From assembly GCA_037074765.1 (NCBI GenBank), contig JBAMDO010000053.1, positions 124,001 through 188,000 on the forward strand: a DNA stretch of 64,000 nt, in the 5' to 3' direction. Each line of letters opens with the position of its first letter. The first letter of the stretch is position 1. A program made the translations under genes and the position numbers. The notes beneath the pieces are model-generated. The model was given only the letters and a program-made list of their open reading frames with translations. It was not told where the DNA came from and ran no database searches. Source of the stretch: Mansonella perstans. Lineage: Eukaryota; Nematoda; Chromadorea; Rhabditida; Onchocercidae. Of the stretch, positions 24,926 through 38,190 are shown in pieces.

Positions 24926-27900
24926 ATTACTTTAAGCCACTAACTGATCATACGAATGTCTGAAAGCATAGAAGTCTAAAAAATCTGTTTATTTCTACCA
25001 ACAATCTTTCTCTCTAATGGCCATACTATTTCCTAAAAATGATCAGTAGTGTAATTGTATTAATTAGAAATTAACTTCTTTAATCCAGTTCAAAATTTTA
25101 TTCGAACAAAGAATTTTCAACATTTGTACACTCAATTTGTATCACTGCAAGTGTGAGAGTTGGGAAAAAAAGTTCCAACTCATTTGAAATTGCACATCAG
25201 TGAGATAAAAACAAATTAGCCTGTCTTACTGCTTTACACAAGTACCAAATATGGATTCGAAAAGAGAAAATAAGTGAATCACTTGCTGTGACGATAATAG
25301 TGTCAAAATTGTAATGGTGTCAAAATTTAGTAACTGTTAATTCAGAGAGGACAAGAATACCGACTGATACCGACAGTTATTATTCTGTCCGATAATCAGA
25401 TCAAGACTTACTCAAAAATACACATGAGACAGTTTCTCATTGAGAAACTCACAAATTGATCATGATTCAAAGACAAAGTAATTTTTTGATTACTTTAAAA
25501 TACAGTATTGAAGGCTACGGTTACAATAATTTTGGAGATAAAAAAAAAAAAAAGCAATGCAATTGTATAACTGTAATGGATTATACAAATTTATGGTCCA
25601 CCATGCTAACAATGTGCTAACAATTGTTGAAAAGTCATTTTAAATGCAGTGGCATGCGACAAATACTTTGACTTTCAGCAATGTGAATTTGCTCGACAAT
25701 GTCGGGTCTTGCGAAATTTAGAATTACACAATTGAATTTACAATCGGATTATAACTGAAAATGTGGGACATAAAGTAGATTATTCAATAAATTTTTGTTT
25801 GACAAAAATTGAAAAAGTGATCAATGAATATCAAAAATATAAAAAAAACTTATTCGTTTCTTTTACAGATTGAGTTTTTTCATTAAACTGAGGAATTTTC
25901 TTAACTGAATTTGAAAAATTTCAGTTTTTCTTGACAGAATTCAAATAAAAAATTGCCTAGCAAAGAATGAAAGAGAATGCAGAAATTTAAAATAATTCGC
26001 TTCACGAAAAGAATACGTGGGATATAAACTGATAGTTTGTTGAGTATCAAAATGTTTTTTGTGAAACTTTTTAAAATTTTCCTACTAAAAATGGATTTAA
26101 AATATCATCAGTTATATTTTATTTCACGGAAATTTTAAAATTGATACAATATCATGTGGAAGACTAGTACTGGCCGGTTTTTAACTTGATCTTCTGATAC
26201 CACAGATGTTTTGAGCTATTCGAGTTCACTTGAAAATATACGTATACATAGACACACAAACACACATATACACGCACCATCTGCATTTGCAAATTACAAT
26301 AGCTTAGAGTTTTTCAATTGCTCTACTTTTAATGATAACTTTAAAATACAAAAGAATTCGAATAGCTCAAAAATCTCATCACACTTTTGATCAATGATTT
26401 TGATGAAATTTAAAATTCAAAACAAGTTTTTAAATGTACTGAGTGGCATTTAAGTATGAGAATGAAAGACAAAAAATCTAGAATAATCCGGTTTAGACGA
26501 TCGTATTCTAGTGATACTGAAGTTGGAAAAATTTTAGCTACCCATTCATCATTTTACTTCTTTTTGTCTTCCTAAAATTTGCACATCGTTTGCTTTCAAT
26601 CTTACAAACTTTAATGATTCAGTTGTTTCGCACTGATAGCCTTTAAATTTTTCTTTTTTTGAAAACTTTTTGAAGGTACAATTCTCGATGATCAATCAAC
26701 ATTTTCAAGGCTTATTATTCCCGCTCTATCTTATGCGTTATTCAGCATCAATTTTTACAGGAATTACTCCTCTTCATTTAATATCACTTAGAAAAATTTT
26801 TCTAAATAATTTACTTTTTCTCATAAATTACTAAATTACAAATAAAATCTTTGCCATATTTTAAATCTCATTCTCTTCGTAGAATTTAAAACGAAATAAG
26901 AAATAGTTGAGGATATTTTACCTGGAAATGATATTTCATTGAGATACCGTATAAAAATGTTTTACGAGAAAGTTATTCATTCAGATCATTATTTCCAGTT
27001 TTTGGAAATAGTATAATAAGTTTTTGTTGACATAACAAAGTTTCTGGTCCTCTATTCGTCCATTTTATATCTTTGTTTATGAAAATTATCTTGAATTTAA
27101 GTAAACCACCTGCTTCTGAAACTTCTAAACTGAATTTCACATTCGCAGAAATTGAAGAGATTGTATTAGCTTCATTGTTGTTAACTTTATTGTTCTGCTT
27201 ACATTTCTTCTATTTCTTTTCATTAAATATCACTAATGATAATTTTATGTTCACTAATCAATAATGATCGAAATATAAACATTCTGATAGTTTTTTCAAA
27301 TGTTGTTATTTGAAAGCAATGCTAATACTGATAATTTTAATGGAATAGCTCGAGATAATTCAGTTCAAGTAAATTAATTCATTGGAAAATTTTAAAAAAT
27401 TTGTCAATAATGACTCATTGTTTTGGTTTGGTATTTTGCCAATTGAAGCTAAAAGGAAAGGGCTTCTCATTTTCTTTTTTTTTGCGATATATGTGAGGAA
27501 TATGAAGATTGAATTGAAGAGTTTGCAAAAATATTCACAATCTTATCTGATTAATGATTCCATTTCATTCAGATTTTTTAATTATCATTTTGATCGGAGA
27601 ATTTAGGCATGTAAATAAGCAAAATTTTTTATAGAAACATATTTTGTATACAATGTTTATTACATCTATTAATAATTGCATATTATTTGCGCAATTTTTT
27701 TTTTCTTTTTTTTTGAGAAAAATTATATTTATGCTTTATTTACATGTAAAAAGTAGTTCTTTTTATGCTTGTTTAGTTTTGAAATTCATATTTATAAATA
27801 TTATTTTTCAGAAATTTGTATTATGAACTTAATATATGCTTTGACTTGTGTTCATATTATTCAAAAAAGTAATTGCTTAATAGTTAAATTTCAGTTCTGG

Positions 27901-27996
27901 AACTAACAGTATACGGTTTAACAAAACGTTCACTATTAATGTGGTGTTGGTGTTGTGTAACGGAGAAAGAATAGAGCATTTTTGGCGAAAAAGGCA
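24926..27996. other. Divergent intergenic region between lipase and lipin
   Basis: This 3.1 kb region must hold the 5' control sequences of both genes. It is A+T-rich with short simple runs and a CA-rich patch near 26250-26280. ORFs at 27073, 27382 and 27644 are A+T-driven and have no splice support. An acceptor-like TTAAATTTCAG ends at 27894, 102 bases before the lipin ATG. It could be an SL acceptor or the end of a 5' UTR intron. Confidence 0.5.
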
Positions 27997-30900
27997 ATGA
28001 ATTACGCCTATCGTCTTTTAGATAATGTTAAATACTTTTATAAAACACTCAATCCAGCTTCACTTTCTGGTATGTTTCAAGTTCAGTTTTTTTGTCTTTT
28101 TATGAAGAGATAATAACTTCAGCGTAGAGTGAAAATAGTTATTCCTTAATAGTTTCTTTATTAGATATTTGTAAAATGAGGATTTGCTACAAGCATATAG
28201 CGAAATAGGCACTTGAATAATATAATTATTATCTATATTTGTTATTTCTCTGAAATAAAATCTTAAGGCCTTAAATTATTAATATCTTTGCAATTAGAAA
28301 ATTACTTATTCCTAAAAGTTGGCTTTGCCTAGCCTTTTTTTTTTTACAAAGCATGGTTTTCATGTTAGTTTTTCAAGGAAAATGTATTTTTGAGAAGATT
28401 TGCAATTTGCTTGAAATTTTATTACAAATATTTCAAGGGGCAATCGATTTAATTGTTGTGGAACAGCCGGACGGATCATATTTGTCAACACCGTTTCATG
28501 TAAGATTCGGAAAATACGGTGTTTTAAACAGCGATGAAAAAGTGAGCTCACTTTATGAATATTTGTGCATTTTTATTTACATTCAGGTGCCGTTTTTATT
28601 TTATATGCTGTATAGTTGTTCCTTGAACAATCAAACAGTGAGGAAAATTTTACAATACTCACTTAGACCTTTTTCAGTATGTGGATATAACAATAAATGG
28701 TAAAGAAATAGATTTAAAAATGAAATTGGGTGAAAATGGCGTGGCATTCTTTACTGAGCCAACTACAGATGCTGATGTTCCTGAATATCTAGTAACAAGT
28801 CCAGTCCCAGGAAGTAGTTCTACTCCACTTGATGGAAAGGTATCATACTTGTAACAAATTGATCGGTTGTGCAATAATTTTGTGTTTTCAAAACTGATTT
28901 TATTCATAGGACAATGAGATTTTATTTTGAGGATCTTGCTGACAGAATAGAAAAAATCCGAAAAGAGCTGTCATGTTCAGGACATAAAAGAGCACTCTCA
29001 GAATGTTCCAGTTCCCACTCATATTCTTCGCGTTCACGGTTTTATTTGTCACACTTTTTCTCCATTTGATTCTTCATATTTCGAATAAAAAGTTCTATAT
29101 AAGCTAAAACAGAAATTTGTGGACGAGAACTTATCTTTCAAATTTTTTTTTTTTTGCAGTGAACATTCTTGTGAATTAGACATTCAGCTCAGAAAAACAC
29201 TTCCATTCAATGCTTCACTATTAAATCAGCGTAGGAATCGATCTCTACCTAATATTACTGAACTTACAGATGAAAGAACTACTGAAAATAAGAGGTAATG
29301 TTAATCTGTTAGCATTTTAAAAAATTGTTATTTTCGTTCAAGAATACCTGCACCAAGGATTGTCACTGTAATCACAAATGAGGTAAGCTATGGATGCACA
29401 AGCCTGTCTGTGCTTGCGCCACAGGAATTTCTTGAATGATTTTGTTGCTGGTAAAGTAAACTATCATCTGTTCTAAAAAAGAATTTCTTATAAAAAAATG
29501 AATAAGAATTCAAGAATATAAATAAAAAAATATAAAAATAAATATAAATAAATGCAGGCTAATAAGAAAACTTTAATTTTTTTTGCACATTAATGTCATT
29601 TATAATTCTGAACGTTTTCTAGTACTTGTTTCTGTTGCTTTGCTCAACAGAAATTTTGTGAAGTTTTGAAGTTTTACAAAAATCCGATAACTGCTTTTTT
29701 TGTGGTATCTTAATATTAAGATATTGAGTAATGTGTCCTCTATTTTTGCATTTTGCAAATCAGGTTCAGAGTCTTGATTTGTAGGCAGTCGATGTGCACT
29801 CACTCGTTTGCAGTGGGACGCAACTTATCACCATCATCTTGCAACTTTCGTAAGAAATATGCAAATGCTTCTACCAAAATAACGCGTAAATTATCAAACT
29901 CATCAAATGAGGTGCTTTATTTTATTATCTGCAATTGTGTCATTCAGCGTTTTCAGCTGTTGATCCCTTCGAATATACATAGATAAATGATGCACTATTT
30001 AACGACTAAACAGTGATAGGGGTTTTAGGAAAGTGACGTAGATGATGCAGCATCAATAGTTTCCACTGATAGTGGGTCAGATCCTTTGAAAGTTCCTGGC
30101 TTGGATATAATTGCTGATGGTGCATTTTCGGATTCCGAACTTGATCGACATCGAGACACTTCTGAATTAGTTAGTTTTGCTTTCTGCATCTTCATTTTTT
30201 GGAAAATTCTCATAAAAAGTTCTTATGAATTTTATGAAATTGTTGTTTTGCTTAACTTCTTGAAGCAAGCTTTATTGTGCATTTCAGCACAAAGGTGAAG
30301 TTGTGGATTGGAAATGGGGTGAACTACCAAGAACACTTGAAGAAACAGAAAAAGCAAAAACGAAACAAGAAGAAGATGTGAAAACTGAAAAGGGAAAAAA
30401 AGAATCAACATGGAGTGGTTGGTTTCGCTGGTCACGTGCCAAACCGACAGAAGATCAGGGTGTTTATTTGGATGATCTTGTACAAAGTGCCAGTGATCAC
30501 AATAAAATCGAAAAATATCTTGGCACGTTACCTCCTATTGCGTGGTGAGTGATAGTAGTGAACTGGCGTCTTTACTCTTTGAGCAATTAGAAGATGATCC
30601 TCATTCTTAATTTGAATTACCGTTAAGCCTTAGGATCAAGTTTAAAATCAGACATGATTGGAAGCTAGATGCATTGCAGTGATAGTGAAACGAAATTTTT
30701 TCTTCATCTCGCCTACTTTTTACAATTTTTAAGTCATACTTGTAAAAACCATGGATTTTATTGTTACTGTTTTTTATTTTTGTTGCAGTTCTTCATCACC
30801 CATTGATAGTGGGAACGGTTCTATAACAGGACAAAATTCTCCACCCAAGATCATTGACAATGAAAACGAAGCAAATAGTGAGGTGCAGCAGCAGGAAAGG

Positions 30901-33221
30901 ACTTCGACACCAACATCCGACAACAAAGTTCATTTTTTAGTGACATCCAGACGAAACATTTTTTAATATTTTTTGAGTTAAAATAACAAAACTTTCATTA
31001 ATTTTGAAGCAAAAATGGTTATTTTTTCTAGAAACAAGCGGTTGATTTAAATGTATCGGGCAGTCAGCATTCCGAAGCGCACGAATCAATAACTGAGACA
31101 CATGGTCATGAAATAAAAGGAAATTATGCTCGCAGTATAACTCCTTCCAGTGATATCTTGTCCGTATCATTCATAAAACTAATTTTGTTATCATACTTAT
31201 TTGATATTCATCAAAAAATAAGAATTATTGCATGTGCGCTTTTATAGCCCTATGAGTGATGAAGAAGCAGAAAGTGCAGCACCTATGCCTTCTGGTCCAG
31301 TAACTACTATAGAATTCCCAAAGTATATTCGTTCTTTGCGACTTCCCAGTGATAAATTGAAAAAGTTAGGATTACGGAAAGGATCCAACGAAGCAAGATT
31401 TTCGATTACTACAAAGTTTCAGGTGTGCAAAATTTCTGATTTTGTTTTTTTAAATCTGGCATTATCAATTTTGGAACAGATTTATAAATTTTTAAAAATA
31501 GAGTGAGGTTTTAACTTTCGTATGTACCTGTGTTTACGGCCATGTTTTTTTAATATAGTTCGTTATGTTACCCATGTCAGGGTACCACATGGTGCAGCTG
31601 TCATATCTACTTGTATAAATGGACTGAACGTTTGGTTATTTCTGACATTGATGGAACCATTACGAAAAGTGATGTATTAGGACATGTTATACCAGCTATT
31701 GGTGGTCAGTGGGCTCATGCGGGAGTCGCAGAACTGTATACTAGAATCAAGGAAAATGGGTAAAATTTCTTTGTTAGGTCACAAATGCAAAAAGTCATAA
31801 GCTTCAAAAAAAAATTGAAAATGTGCAAGTATTTTTAAGAATCATTAGCATAGAAACAAATTTATCATGCAGTTTTCAGATATCAGTTGGTTTATTTATC
31901 TTCTCGAGCAATAGGACAAAGTTATTCTACGAAGAAATATTTGCAAAGTATTGCTCAGAATGCAAAATTTTTACCTGATGGACCGTTATTGCTCTCGCCT
32001 ACATCCGTGCTTATGGCTTTTAGAAGGTATTACATTATGTTTACTGGTAAATTCCAGTACTCTCCAGTATAATCTTAGGACAATATTCTTCGCTGTTAGT
32101 GTCGTATACATGACATGATAGGATAATATAGAGTGGATTTTTACTTAGTCAAAACTTGTTTTAATGTTCAGATATCCTCTTTCTTATTTTTATTTACAAT
32201 GACTGTTTGTTTTTTCTTTTTTTTTCAGAGAGGTTATAGATCGCAGGCCAGAGGAATTTAAAATAGCTGCTTTGACAGATCTGAAAGAATGCTTTCCGGT
32301 TAAACGTCCATTTTATGCTGGTTTTGGAAATCGCGAAACAGTAAGGTTCCAGTGCTGTTCATTTTCACGTGATAGGTCAAGTTCAAGATAGAAAACTGTA
32401 TTACCAGGTGCAGAAAAAAAATTCATGAAATCTAACTTTGTGGTATTGCAAATTTTTAAAATGGTGGTTAGTTCTTGTTTGAATGCCCTAATCGTATTTA
32501 ATGGATCGATCCACTGCTTGTTAAGATAAAATATGTCACTCCTACCACTGCCTTTTTTGTTTCCAGCTTTTTTACCACAGCTTTTTTTGGATTCGGTTGT
32601 ATTTCGAGATTTGCAAAGGTAATACAGGTAATGTAAACCGGATAACAGTGTACTGCGAACGGTTTCGGTACTGATAACTTAATTTTCAGAAGTTTTACAC
32701 CATGTTTGAATCGCGAAACACTGAAAGATTTGATAGTTATTACTATATTAGTTCTTTTTCAGGATGTAGTAAGTTATCGTGCAGTGGATATACCTCCGGA
32801 CAGAATACTGATCATTGATAAACGGGGTCGCGTTAGACGTGCTGATTCCATTGGTTTCGAAACATCATTTATGTCGCTGGCAATGGATACAGTTGATTAT
32901 ATGTTTCCTCCACTCATACATCGTCGAAATGAACGCCAAAAATTGAGGGAGCCAAAGAAAAATTCGTTTCTTTTGGCACCGTCATTTTACAAGGCTCACA
33001 GTTACAGGTTTACCTCTCACGATTCATTTCTAAATTTCCGAAATCTTTTTCAAAATCCCAAATTTTTCTATACATTTATCATTTTTCAGCATATTATTCT
33101 TTACAGTGATTTTACTCATTGGCAGTCAAAAGCGGGGTGTGCTGTTCGTCTGGATGATAATACATTAGAAAGTTATGAAGCGAAGAGGAAAAGTTTTCGT
33201 GGGAAACATAAGAAGAAATGA
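27997..33221 (+). CDS. lpin-1: Lipin, phosphatidate phosphatase
   Basis: Lipin converts phosphatidate to diacylglycerol (Mg2+-dependent) at ER/nuclear membranes. It feeds triacylglycerol and phospholipid synthesis and affects nuclear envelope dynamics. Exons: 27997-28069, 28438-28541, 28678-28839, 28932-29038, 29160-29294, 29343-29382, 29789-29911, 30029-30169, 30288-30544, 30789-30927, 31032-31159, 31248-31422, 31581-31759, 31880-32026, 32229-32340, 32763-33007 and 33107-33221, giving about 793 residues. The N-LIP domain is residues 1-113 ([24 protein letters not shown]). A variable Ser/Glu-rich middle contains VDWKWGELP. The C-LIP domain follows, with [13 protein letters not shown], the HAD catalytic motif DIDGT (550-554), [15 protein letters not shown] and FYAGFGNR. 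The tail is Lys-rich (GKHKKK). The exon 11/12 junction uses TT|GTCCGT because the next donor breaks phase. Exons 4, 7 and 11 are the least certain. Confidence 0.97.
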
Positions 33222-33725
33222 ACTTTAAGCAAAATTGGTTATGTTAGGCTTGTGCCAAATGAAAATATTTAAAAATGACGATTTCTAGGAATTATATATG
33301 TAATATATGTGTATTTTCATTGCTTTAAGCAGAGTCTAAATAATACTCGTCATCTCAGCTTTATCAGAAAAACTTTCAGCCTTCCCGAAAAATCTTGATC
33401 TGAACACTCCTTATCTTTCATGTAAAATTCGCTCCATTGTAAATGATTCATAATGGTATTTCTGATTTCAAATGGTGATATAATGATTTAAGCAAGAACT
33501 TAATTTGTTCGAATAATTTGTACACTATTGCTTTTTTCGTCAAGTTCATGTATCAAACATTTGGTCCAATAATTTTGATTTGTATTGAATTGTAGCTAAC
33601 TGAGGGATCGGCATGCTTTAATACTGTCGTTTGCAATTGTTGATTTTATTGACAATTTGCAAACTGATTTTCTTCACAAATTATTTTTCAAATTATATAC
33701 GTGTACGAACAACATCTTCATAGTC

Positions 33726-33731
33726 AATAAA
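33726..33731 (+). promoter_or_regulatory. Candidate poly(A) signal for lipin
   Basis: AATAAA occurs about 505 bases after the lipin stop codon. Other A+T-rich variants lie nearby, so the choice is tentative. Confidence 0.35.
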
Positions 33732-34057
33732 ATTAATGAGATATTTTTGGTGTTTTATTGCTAAAATTTTTTAATACATAAAATTTGATTTCGTTTATTT
33801 GTTACAGATGAAATTCGAAGTACTGATATCAGAGTTTCATGTTTGTCATTATTTATGTCTTCTTGCTGATTTATTCAAGCTGACCTGGCTTTCAGTGTTT
33901 TCTTTAAGAATTTCAGTAATGACTACAGCTTGAACGTACAATTCTTCTGTATTAGCTTGTCATATTTTACTTGTAATTATTTTGCGTCTTGCTCTGTTCA
34001 TTTGTAATTTATATAGTGAAAGCATTTTAGCTTATTCGTATGATAAAAAATTATAGT

Positions 34058-34172
34058 GGTGACTAATCGACGCATTTGTTATAGCGTTGAAATTTGGTGA
34101 CTATTCGACGCACTTGTTATTAGTGTTGAAATTTGGTGACTATTCGACGCACTTGTTATTGGTGTTGAAATT
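34058..34172. repeat. Three-copy tandem repeat, period 38-39 bp
   Basis: Each unit runs GGTGACTATTCGACGCACTT to GTGTTGAAATTT with small differences. The first unit has CTAATCGACGCATTTG and is the most diverged. Confidence 0.9.
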
Positions 34173-34642
34173 GTATAAGCACTTTCGGAAATATACAATT
34201 AATTGTTGTATTTTTACGATGAACAAGATACGAAGGAAATGCTATTGAGAAAGCTATACATTCCGTATTATTTGTCGGCAATAAAAGTTTTTCAGTGTTG
34301 TATTCAAATTTCTATATCACAATAGTAAGAAAGAAAAAATGTGCACGCAATGAATTAAAACGCAGTGTAACAAGAATGAATTATACAATAAACAAACAAA
34401 TCTAATCAATTTTAACTACTAACAAATCCTTATTGTTTCTTTTGGTGGTAATTAATTGTCGCTTTGTTGATATGTATACTTCGTAATGAAGGTCATCCTT
34501 TGTCCAATTGGCCAGTTGAGGAAGTGCTGAAGAAAAACAGTCAAGAAGAGTAAAAAGAAATAATCTAAGACATTGATCGTAACGATAGTAAATAAGCGTT
34601 GAAGACCATCTGGTGCATGTTTAGTAAAAAAAACTGACTTGT

Positions 34643-34646
<4 letters not shown>

Positions 34647-34673
<27 letters not shown>
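34647..34673. repeat. Poly-T tract
   Basis: A run of 27 thymines. Similar A or T tracts lie near 40206-40229 and 52410-52431. Confidence 0.9.
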
Positions 34674-35516
34674 CCATATATTTATATTTATATATCCAGG
34701 GTTAGGACGAAGCTTTAACAAAACTTCTTCTGGCCATCATGAAGGTTAAACTGGCCCCTAGTATAGTTTTAATGATTATCAAGCACTTTTTTCTTTAGCT
34801 GGCATAACTACCGCGCAATTTCTTTGTGACATCAAATTATTGTTAACTTATATCATCTTGATTGCCTTAATTTTACTTGTAAAATCCCTAGCATCATTCT
34901 GTCTGATAATTTTGATTTCGGTAATCTGACAAATTCTGAGTTAATAGGTTTGGTCATTTTGCAATGCAATGAGACAATTGATAATTTCAATTACTGAAAG
35001 ACAAAAATTAAACTGGAAATTGGAAAATTAAAGTCATTTCCAGATTCCAGCACATTTCATAGCACGAGATAGATTTTGAAAAAAAAAAAAAAGAACTAGA
35101 AACAGGTAGCTACAAAATGTTGGAAAATTAGAATCAAGGAAATTAATAGTCTAGATATGACTCTTATTTCTCTTCCAGATAAATGGTCTCTGCAAATTTT
35201 ATTTTGTGAAATATAGCAAGAAGTGTTTGTTAATTGGCTGAGAAACAGTGTTCAATTCGGTAATTTGTTTATTTGATGAGATGCAAAAATACCCGTTTTA
35301 TGGCTTGAAGTGTCATTAACATTGATCAGCATTAAAACAAAAGCGAACGAACAATACATATGGTTAAAAAAAAAAATAAGAAAGCCTTGATCGACATATG
35401 AAATCAGTTTCTGTGACAGTTTTGACAATTATTTCTGCATCAATATTGTGCCGAATAAAACTTCTATTTACAGGACTAAATGCGTTGCGAATTTCAAAGC
35501 TATTTCTAAAATGATT

Positions 35517-37091
35517 TCAGACAGGTAAAACTGATTTAAACTGCTGCTGGAATGCCAATATTAGTTCATATCAATGAAATAGATATAGGCTTACGTTATC
35601 AGGTTCTGAAATAAAAAATAGGTCAAGTTTTCTCAAAATATTCTTACGTGGCCCTCGAAATCTGGATTTGAATTAGCCACCACCGATTCGGGCAAAATGT
35701 TTCTATCAATCTATACAGAAAACGAAATAATTATCGTAATCAAGTTAGAAATCAAGTATATTTCTGGATAACATTGATAACAGCAAATAACAGCATATGC
35801 CATAAATGTACTAAGCAACTGCACATAATAATGCTGTTGCTGACAGATTTATTAACATTTCAGACGGAAAATCTTCATGATTACGATGCTTCAGAACCCA
35901 ATCGTATGGTGGTGGTTCCACTTCTGAATATCTTGGTGGCAAATCGATTGCATATACTTTTGCACTGTTTCGTGTTCCTGTCACAAAAAGATTTTACAAC
36001 AAATTCAGCATTAAGAATTCCCTATCCAGTGCTAAAATCTGGAAGTTTTTCGGACTTTCCAATTAATAAGCTTAATGTAACTTATAAGTCTGGATATGTT
36101 TATAAATTGAATTATAAATATATAGATTGCTGGAACAGGATATCAAGTGGGTTACCTTTAAGGATTCAAATGACTTCTTGTTTTTTGAAAATTAAGTCAA
36201 ACTGTTCAAGCCGAATGCTCCAATCGCTTAAATCATTTCAACCCTATTTGGTATTCTAGGCATAATTGTTTGTGCGGTATAAGTGAGAAGAGTTCTTTAA
36301 CCATTGAAAATTTGAGAAATTTGACAAAATACGAAAGTAATGTGAAAATTTGTTAATGCAATTCAGTTTTTCACAAAGATATGTAAAAATGCTATGATAA
36401 AAATGCTAAAAATGCAATAATTCTCTACCAAATGATAAATGCAATGATTCTCTTAAAATATTATAAATTGAACATTAGATTATGAGAGATGCCGACTATC
36501 ATCGACTGTCAATCTATTGTTTGATCAAAGATATCGTAATCATTGATCATATCCTCTTCTACCATCTATTATGGCCTTAGTTATCAATGTCTGGAGTTAA
36601 AAATGATGATGCATACTAGATATAGAAAATTTTATTCACTTTAATTAGTAATGAAACTAAAAGCTGATAATAGGAGTTTCCTTAAATAATATTTCGCTCT
36701 CTCCATAACCATTGTTCTCAAAATGTTAGTTAAGATTAAAAAATTGACTTTCAGTTAAAAATAATTTGCTGGTTTAAATTTTGGTTAAATGATTCATAAT
36801 TAATAATCTGCTCTCTCTTTCTCTAAATCCTTTCATCATTTTTTGCTATCATTTTATCAATCGACGATAATTTCATTTCATTTTTGCTTATAATTTCGGT
36901 TACATCAATTACATAAACTGATACACTGATAGCATTCAACATTTGCATATTTCAGCAAATGGAAAGTGGTATAAAAAAATAAGGAAGAACTTACCAAGTC
37001 GTGCTTTGGAAACATTGATTGTGAAAAATAATACAAAAAAACCGATGACGAAACCCATAAATCCGAATAATATGTAAAGATTAGAATACAT
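35517..37091 (-). CDS. Small single-pass membrane protein with PPxY motifs and PDZ-ligand-like tail
   Basis: I do not recognise a named family. Exons are 37091-36995, 35977-35857, 35702-35648 and 35546-35517, giving 100 residues. Residues 5-26 form one hydrophobic segment (LYILFGFMGFVIGFFVLFF), followed by a basic stretch (SKARLGTRNSAK), so the N-terminus is probably outside or lumenal and the rest cytosolic. The cytosolic part has PPRY and PPPY close together (LPPRYSEVEPPPYDW). PPxY motifs are known ligands of WW domains, for example in NEDD4-type ubiquitin ligases. The chain ends SVLPV, which fits a class II PDZ ligand. Such proteins often act as trafficking or ubiquitin-ligase adaptors, but that role here is inference. 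Intron 1 is 1 kb. If intron 2 were retained, the frame would continue to a stop at 35811. Confidence 0.75.
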
Positions 37092-37792
37092 CCTGGATAC
37101 ACCTGCGTTACTGTTTTCTAAGCATACAAAGAATAAATTTCACTTTTGACCAAGAAAGTGCAAAAGTTTAACATTTGAAGAATCAGCAAACTTAAACTTA
37201 GTAAGCATGTGACAGTCGCAGCCGACAAACATTATATGTAAGCTTAATGTATTGGAGAAAAAAGAAGCATAAAAGCATAAAAGCATAAAAGATATACGGT
37301 CAGTTTCGATGCTTGGAATCCCGGTAATAAGAGTTGAGTTATCCAAAAGATACATAATATTGTTGCGAATGTGTGTGATTGATGATATTTACACAAACGG
37401 AAATGCAACGAATATGTGATAATGATAGTGATAATAACAAAAATAATAGGATAACAATAATAGCTGTAACTGATATAATATGCCTATAGGAATAAAACAC
37501 CAAGTAACTGAATAGTTTTTATTCCACTCTGTGTTCTGCAAAATATTTTAAATTTTTATTCATCATTATCAATCATTTACCCAAAAATGGGCCGTTATTC
37601 ATTCGATCAGAAAAAATGAAACAATAAAATTTTAGAACAAAATTTGAATACAAAATGCATTAATTCAACATTATATAACCCATATCGAACAATGTTAAAC
37701 AAATGAGCGTTCAAATATTTTTGTATCATTTAGCAAAGCAAAGGTTGCTTAATTTCCTTCTATTTATTTATTTTATGGACTCTCCTTTGTCA

Positions 37793-38190
37793 TGGAAAAA
37801 AGCTTACGGACTTTTGTGAGGTGAGCTATGCTGGCAAGGTGACAGTGGATCTTCCATTCAAGCCGAAGGATTAGGCAAAGTATATTCTTGAACAGGTAGC
37901 ACTCATTAACCTTCGTGCAACCATCCTAGCAGAACAGCTCTTACTTCAAACTCGAGCACAGACAGCTCGATTAGCTAGCTGTAAAGGCCATTTCATTTAG
38001 GACAGAACAACATTCCAACCAAAATCTATGGCTTAAGGATCTGTCACTGTCATTGTCTAACCTTACTAGGCCCTGATTGATAAATTCCTAAAGTAAAGAG
38101 CGGAAATAATTCCGCACATGTTGCATCTCACCTGCGTAGGCTCAATGGCTTCATTCAATGTGGATGAAATCCTCTAAAAAAAAAATCTTC
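37793..38190 (+). pseudogene. Possible decayed coding fragment
   Basis: The base composition is clearly less A+T-rich than the flanks. One plus-strand frame from about 37803 reads protein-like for some 60 codons with a single internal stop (segments TDFCEVSYAGKVTVDLPFKP and ILEQVALINLRATILAEQLL), then a second stop and further short open pieces. I cannot assign a family. A dead mobile-element ORF or an old insertion are both possible. Confidence 0.25.

Larger units (their letters stand above)
33222..35516. other. Convergent intergenic region
   Basis: The region lies between the 3' ends of lipin (+) and the PPxY membrane protein (-). It holds a candidate lipin poly(A) signal at 33726-33731, a three-copy tandem repeat at 34058-34172, a 27-bp poly-T tract at 34647-34673 and otherwise A+T-rich sequence without a coding frame I trust. 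Confidence 0.55.

Noticed and set aside
32700..32730. Echo of the sequence AATCGCGAAACA from the end of lipin exon 15
   Set aside because: Only 12 bases match and the frame downstream is not shared, so an alternative exon is not supported.
35774..36259. 161-codon plus-strand ORF, one of the longest in the window
   Set aside because: It overlaps exon 2 of the PPxY gene in antisense. The minus-strand exon closes in phase with three others, while the plus ORF has no splice context.
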